Shown here: positions 38,608 through 40,039 of the stretch, in pieces | Position numbering within the stretch: position 1 is the first letter of the stretch | How the letters are laid out: each line of letters starts with the position of its first letter | DNA from: Verrucomicrobiota bacterium | GTDB lineage: Bacteria > Verrucomicrobiota > Verrucomicrobiia > Limisphaerales > SIBE01 | Direction: 5' to 3' | Length of the DNA: 40,039 bases | Assembly: GCA_027623095.1 (NCBI GenBank) | Contig: JAQBVM010000019.1 | Span: forward strand, 1-40,039 | Notes under the pieces: generated by a model | The model's input: the letters and a program-made list of their open reading frames with translations, nothing else | The model's database searches: none | What the model was told of the DNA's origin: nothing | Position numbers and translations under genes: made by a program

Positions 38608-39777
38608 CTACGCAGCAGCGTGCGCTGCAAAATGATCGAGAGCCAGACGGTAGGATTCCCGCCAATCGTGAATTGCGATTCGGAACCGATCCCGCGAATT
38701 CCGCAATTCCTGCCGTAACTCGATTAACTTCTCCCTGGATGCCTCAATCTTCCTTTCCAAGACTCGGCAATACTCTGCCTCCCGGAGTTCCCACTGCCCG
38801 AACGCCTCGTGAATTCTGAGTTGAGCGGCATGTAGTCGCGATCGAATTGGTTCCGATAGCCTGTTTGGGTACGTCTGAAGTTCCTTGGCGAGGCAGCGTT
38901 GCTGTTCCTTGATCTCAGCGAGTAAAACACGTTCCTGAGGGACGCGACGCAGCGAACATGCCAATCCCAACTTATGCAAAATCCAGATGGTCCATTTGGT
39001 GGGATCGAATTGCCAGGGTTTTAGTCCGTTTCGATAGTCGTGCTGAAAGGTGTGGTGAAAATTGTGATACCCCTCGCCAAAGGTGACAAAAGCCATAATG
39101 GCACTATCGCGGGCGGTGCAAGCACTGGAGTAAGGTTGCCGTCCAATTGAATGGCAAAGAGAATTGATGCAAAACGTAAAATGCTGCACCAACACCAAGC
39201 GCGCCACACCTGGAATCAGGAAACCTCCCAGCGCACCCGACCAACCACCCCAGATGCCGCCAATGATAGCCGGAAGGGCAAATCCTACAGTGATCGAAAT
39301 CGGCAGGTAGTAATCGTTTTGCCACGCTACGAGGCGATCCTTCTGAAGATCCCTTACTAGATCCAGAGATGAATCCTCCTGCGACTTGAACAAAATCCAG
39401 CCAATATGCGAGTGAAACAAACCTTTCGTCGCGTCGTACGGATCTTCCTCATTATCCACAAACTTGTGATGCCGCCGATGGTCAGCCGCCCAAGCGAGCG
39501 CTGAGTTTTCGAACGCGGCTGCTCCAAATACTAAAGTTAAAAAACGGACTGGCCAGCTCGCCTGAAATGCGCGGTGCGAAAACAAGCGGTGATAACCCAG
39601 GGTGATGCTCATTCCCGTCGCAATGAATAAGACAAAGAACATTATGATCTGAATCCGCGGCAGACCCTCGTGCCATAGGTAGGCAGGGACTGCGGTCAGA
39701 GCAACAATAAGCGTGCTGAGTAAGAAGATTGTGTTTGACCAGCGTATCGATTTCCAGGGAATGCGCAATTTTGGCAT
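38608..39777 (-). CDS. Acyl-CoA/acyl-lipid desaturase with helical C-terminal extension
   Basis: The 389-residue product has the three His boxes of the membrane di-iron desaturases: HRLFSH (His63, His68), HRRHH (His100, His103, His104) and HNFHH (His238, His241, His242). Hydrophobic helices lie around 17-34, 43-60, 160-190 and nearby. It introduces a double bond into a fatty acyl chain, probably at delta-9, at the inner membrane. Residues about 280-389 are an extra helical, charged tail (AEIKEQQRCLAKEL to KIEASREKLIELRQEL) likely to form a coiled coil; the catalytic part alone is usually about 270-320 residues. The ATG at 39777 fits the fold. Confidence 0.9.
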   Translation of the reverse strand: MPKLRIPWKSIRWSNTIFLLSTLIVALTAVPAYLWHEGLPRIQIIMFFVLFIATGMSITLGYHRLFSHRAFQASWPVRFLTLVFGAAAFENSALAWAADHRRHHKFVDNEEDPYDATKGLFHSHIGWILFKSQEDSSLDLVRDLQKDRLVAWQNDYYLPISITVGFALPAIIGGIWGGWSGALGGFLIPGVARLVLVQHFTFCINSLCHSIGRQPYSSACTARDSAIMAFVTFGEGYHNFHHTFQHDYRNGLKPWQFDPTKWTIWILHKLGLACSLRRVPQERVLLAEIKEQQRCLAKELQTYPNRLSEPIRSRLHAAQLRIHEAFGQWELREAEYCRVLERKIEASREKLIELRQELRNSRDRFRIAIHDWRESYRLALDHFAAHAAA

Positions 39778-39971
39778 ATCTATCTTTTAGCGTGTTAGAT
39801 GGATCGGAAACATCCCAGCAAGAGGATTCCCAGCCGCATCAAAGTCCTAAATACGAAAGCATTAAGTAATAATCACCGAAGGCCGCCCCTTCATTTTCCA
39901 ACGCGCAGCCCGTCACAACACCGCAGGAAGATGACGTGAATATCCAAAAATGCAACCATTATTTCCTTAAG

Positions 39972-40039
39972 TGTCGGCGAGTGTTCAAAAGTGAATTTCT
40001 CGTCGGTTCAAAAGTGAACAAAAAATCAAAGTGAGAAAG
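39972..40039. mobile_element. Possible end of an IS21-like insertion element, continuing past the window
   Basis: From TGTCGGCGAGT at 39972 there are two direct copies of GTTCAAAAGTGAA (39983-39995 and 40006-40018), 23 bp apart. IS21-family ends begin with TGT and carry such tandem transposase-binding repeats. No coding part is within the window, so the call rests on the end sequence alone. Confidence 0.4.

Noticed and set aside
1-40039. tRNA, rRNA and CRISPR features
   Set aside because: No cloverleaf with a GTTCGA-type arm in proper context, no rRNA segment and no short direct-repeat array was seen.

Overview
The gene content points to a member of the Verrucomicrobiota, probably a Pedosphaera/Limisphaerales-like bacterium; the phylum is an inference and cannot be proven from this window. 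The pointers are a giant LEPR-XLL surface protein, an FG-GAP/ASPIC-UnbV protein, secreted proteins of the 'GDWPEFRGP' PQQ-propeller type, a C-terminal 'SSDLVNW...FFRLRR' tail, remnants of Gfo/Idh/MocA oxidoreductases, moderately high GC, weak Shine-Dalgarno sequences and dispersed palindromic repeats.

Layout. Positions 1-15300 (minus strand) are one reading frame of about 5,100 codons that leaves the window on the left: an N-terminal LEPR-XLL segment, an in-frame TAG, a beta-rich stretch, an alpha/beta-hydrolase (lipase-like) domain with a recognisable Ser-Asp-His triad, eleven tandem repeats of about 126-130 residues, further repeat families, and an RTX-like glycine/aspartate-rich array. Positions 15594-23187 hold remnants of two Gfo/Idh/MocA-type genes on either side of a 1,292-residue FG-GAP/ASPIC protein (minus), a small membrane protein and a secreted propeller/jelly-roll protein. 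Positions 23673-26999 are a type II restriction-modification cassette: two DNA methyltransferases, a BglII/BstYI-like endonuclease, a controller (C) protein overlapping the endonuclease by ATGA, and a C-box operator upstream. A small unrecognised gene follows.

Positions 27603-39777 are mainly housekeeping and stress genes in short, mostly monocistronic units: Tat-exported metallophosphoesterase, VIT1/CCC1-type metal transporter, ClpB, VOC protein, HAD phosphatase, S4 RNA-binding protein, beta-CASP metallo-hydrolase, PQQ-like propeller, membrane-anchored TPR protein, a Lys/Ala-rich protein with a carbohydrate-binding-like domain, and an acyl-lipid/acyl-CoA desaturase with an added helical tail. 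The right edge looks like the terminus of an IS21-like element.

The least ordinary points are the nonsense codon inside the giant gene, its embedded hydrolase domain, the alternating 378/384-bp repeat period that implies growth by a 762-bp dimer, the C-box-controlled restriction cassette with two methyltransferases, and two families of palindromic repeats, one of which overlaps the longest possible start of a neighbouring gene.
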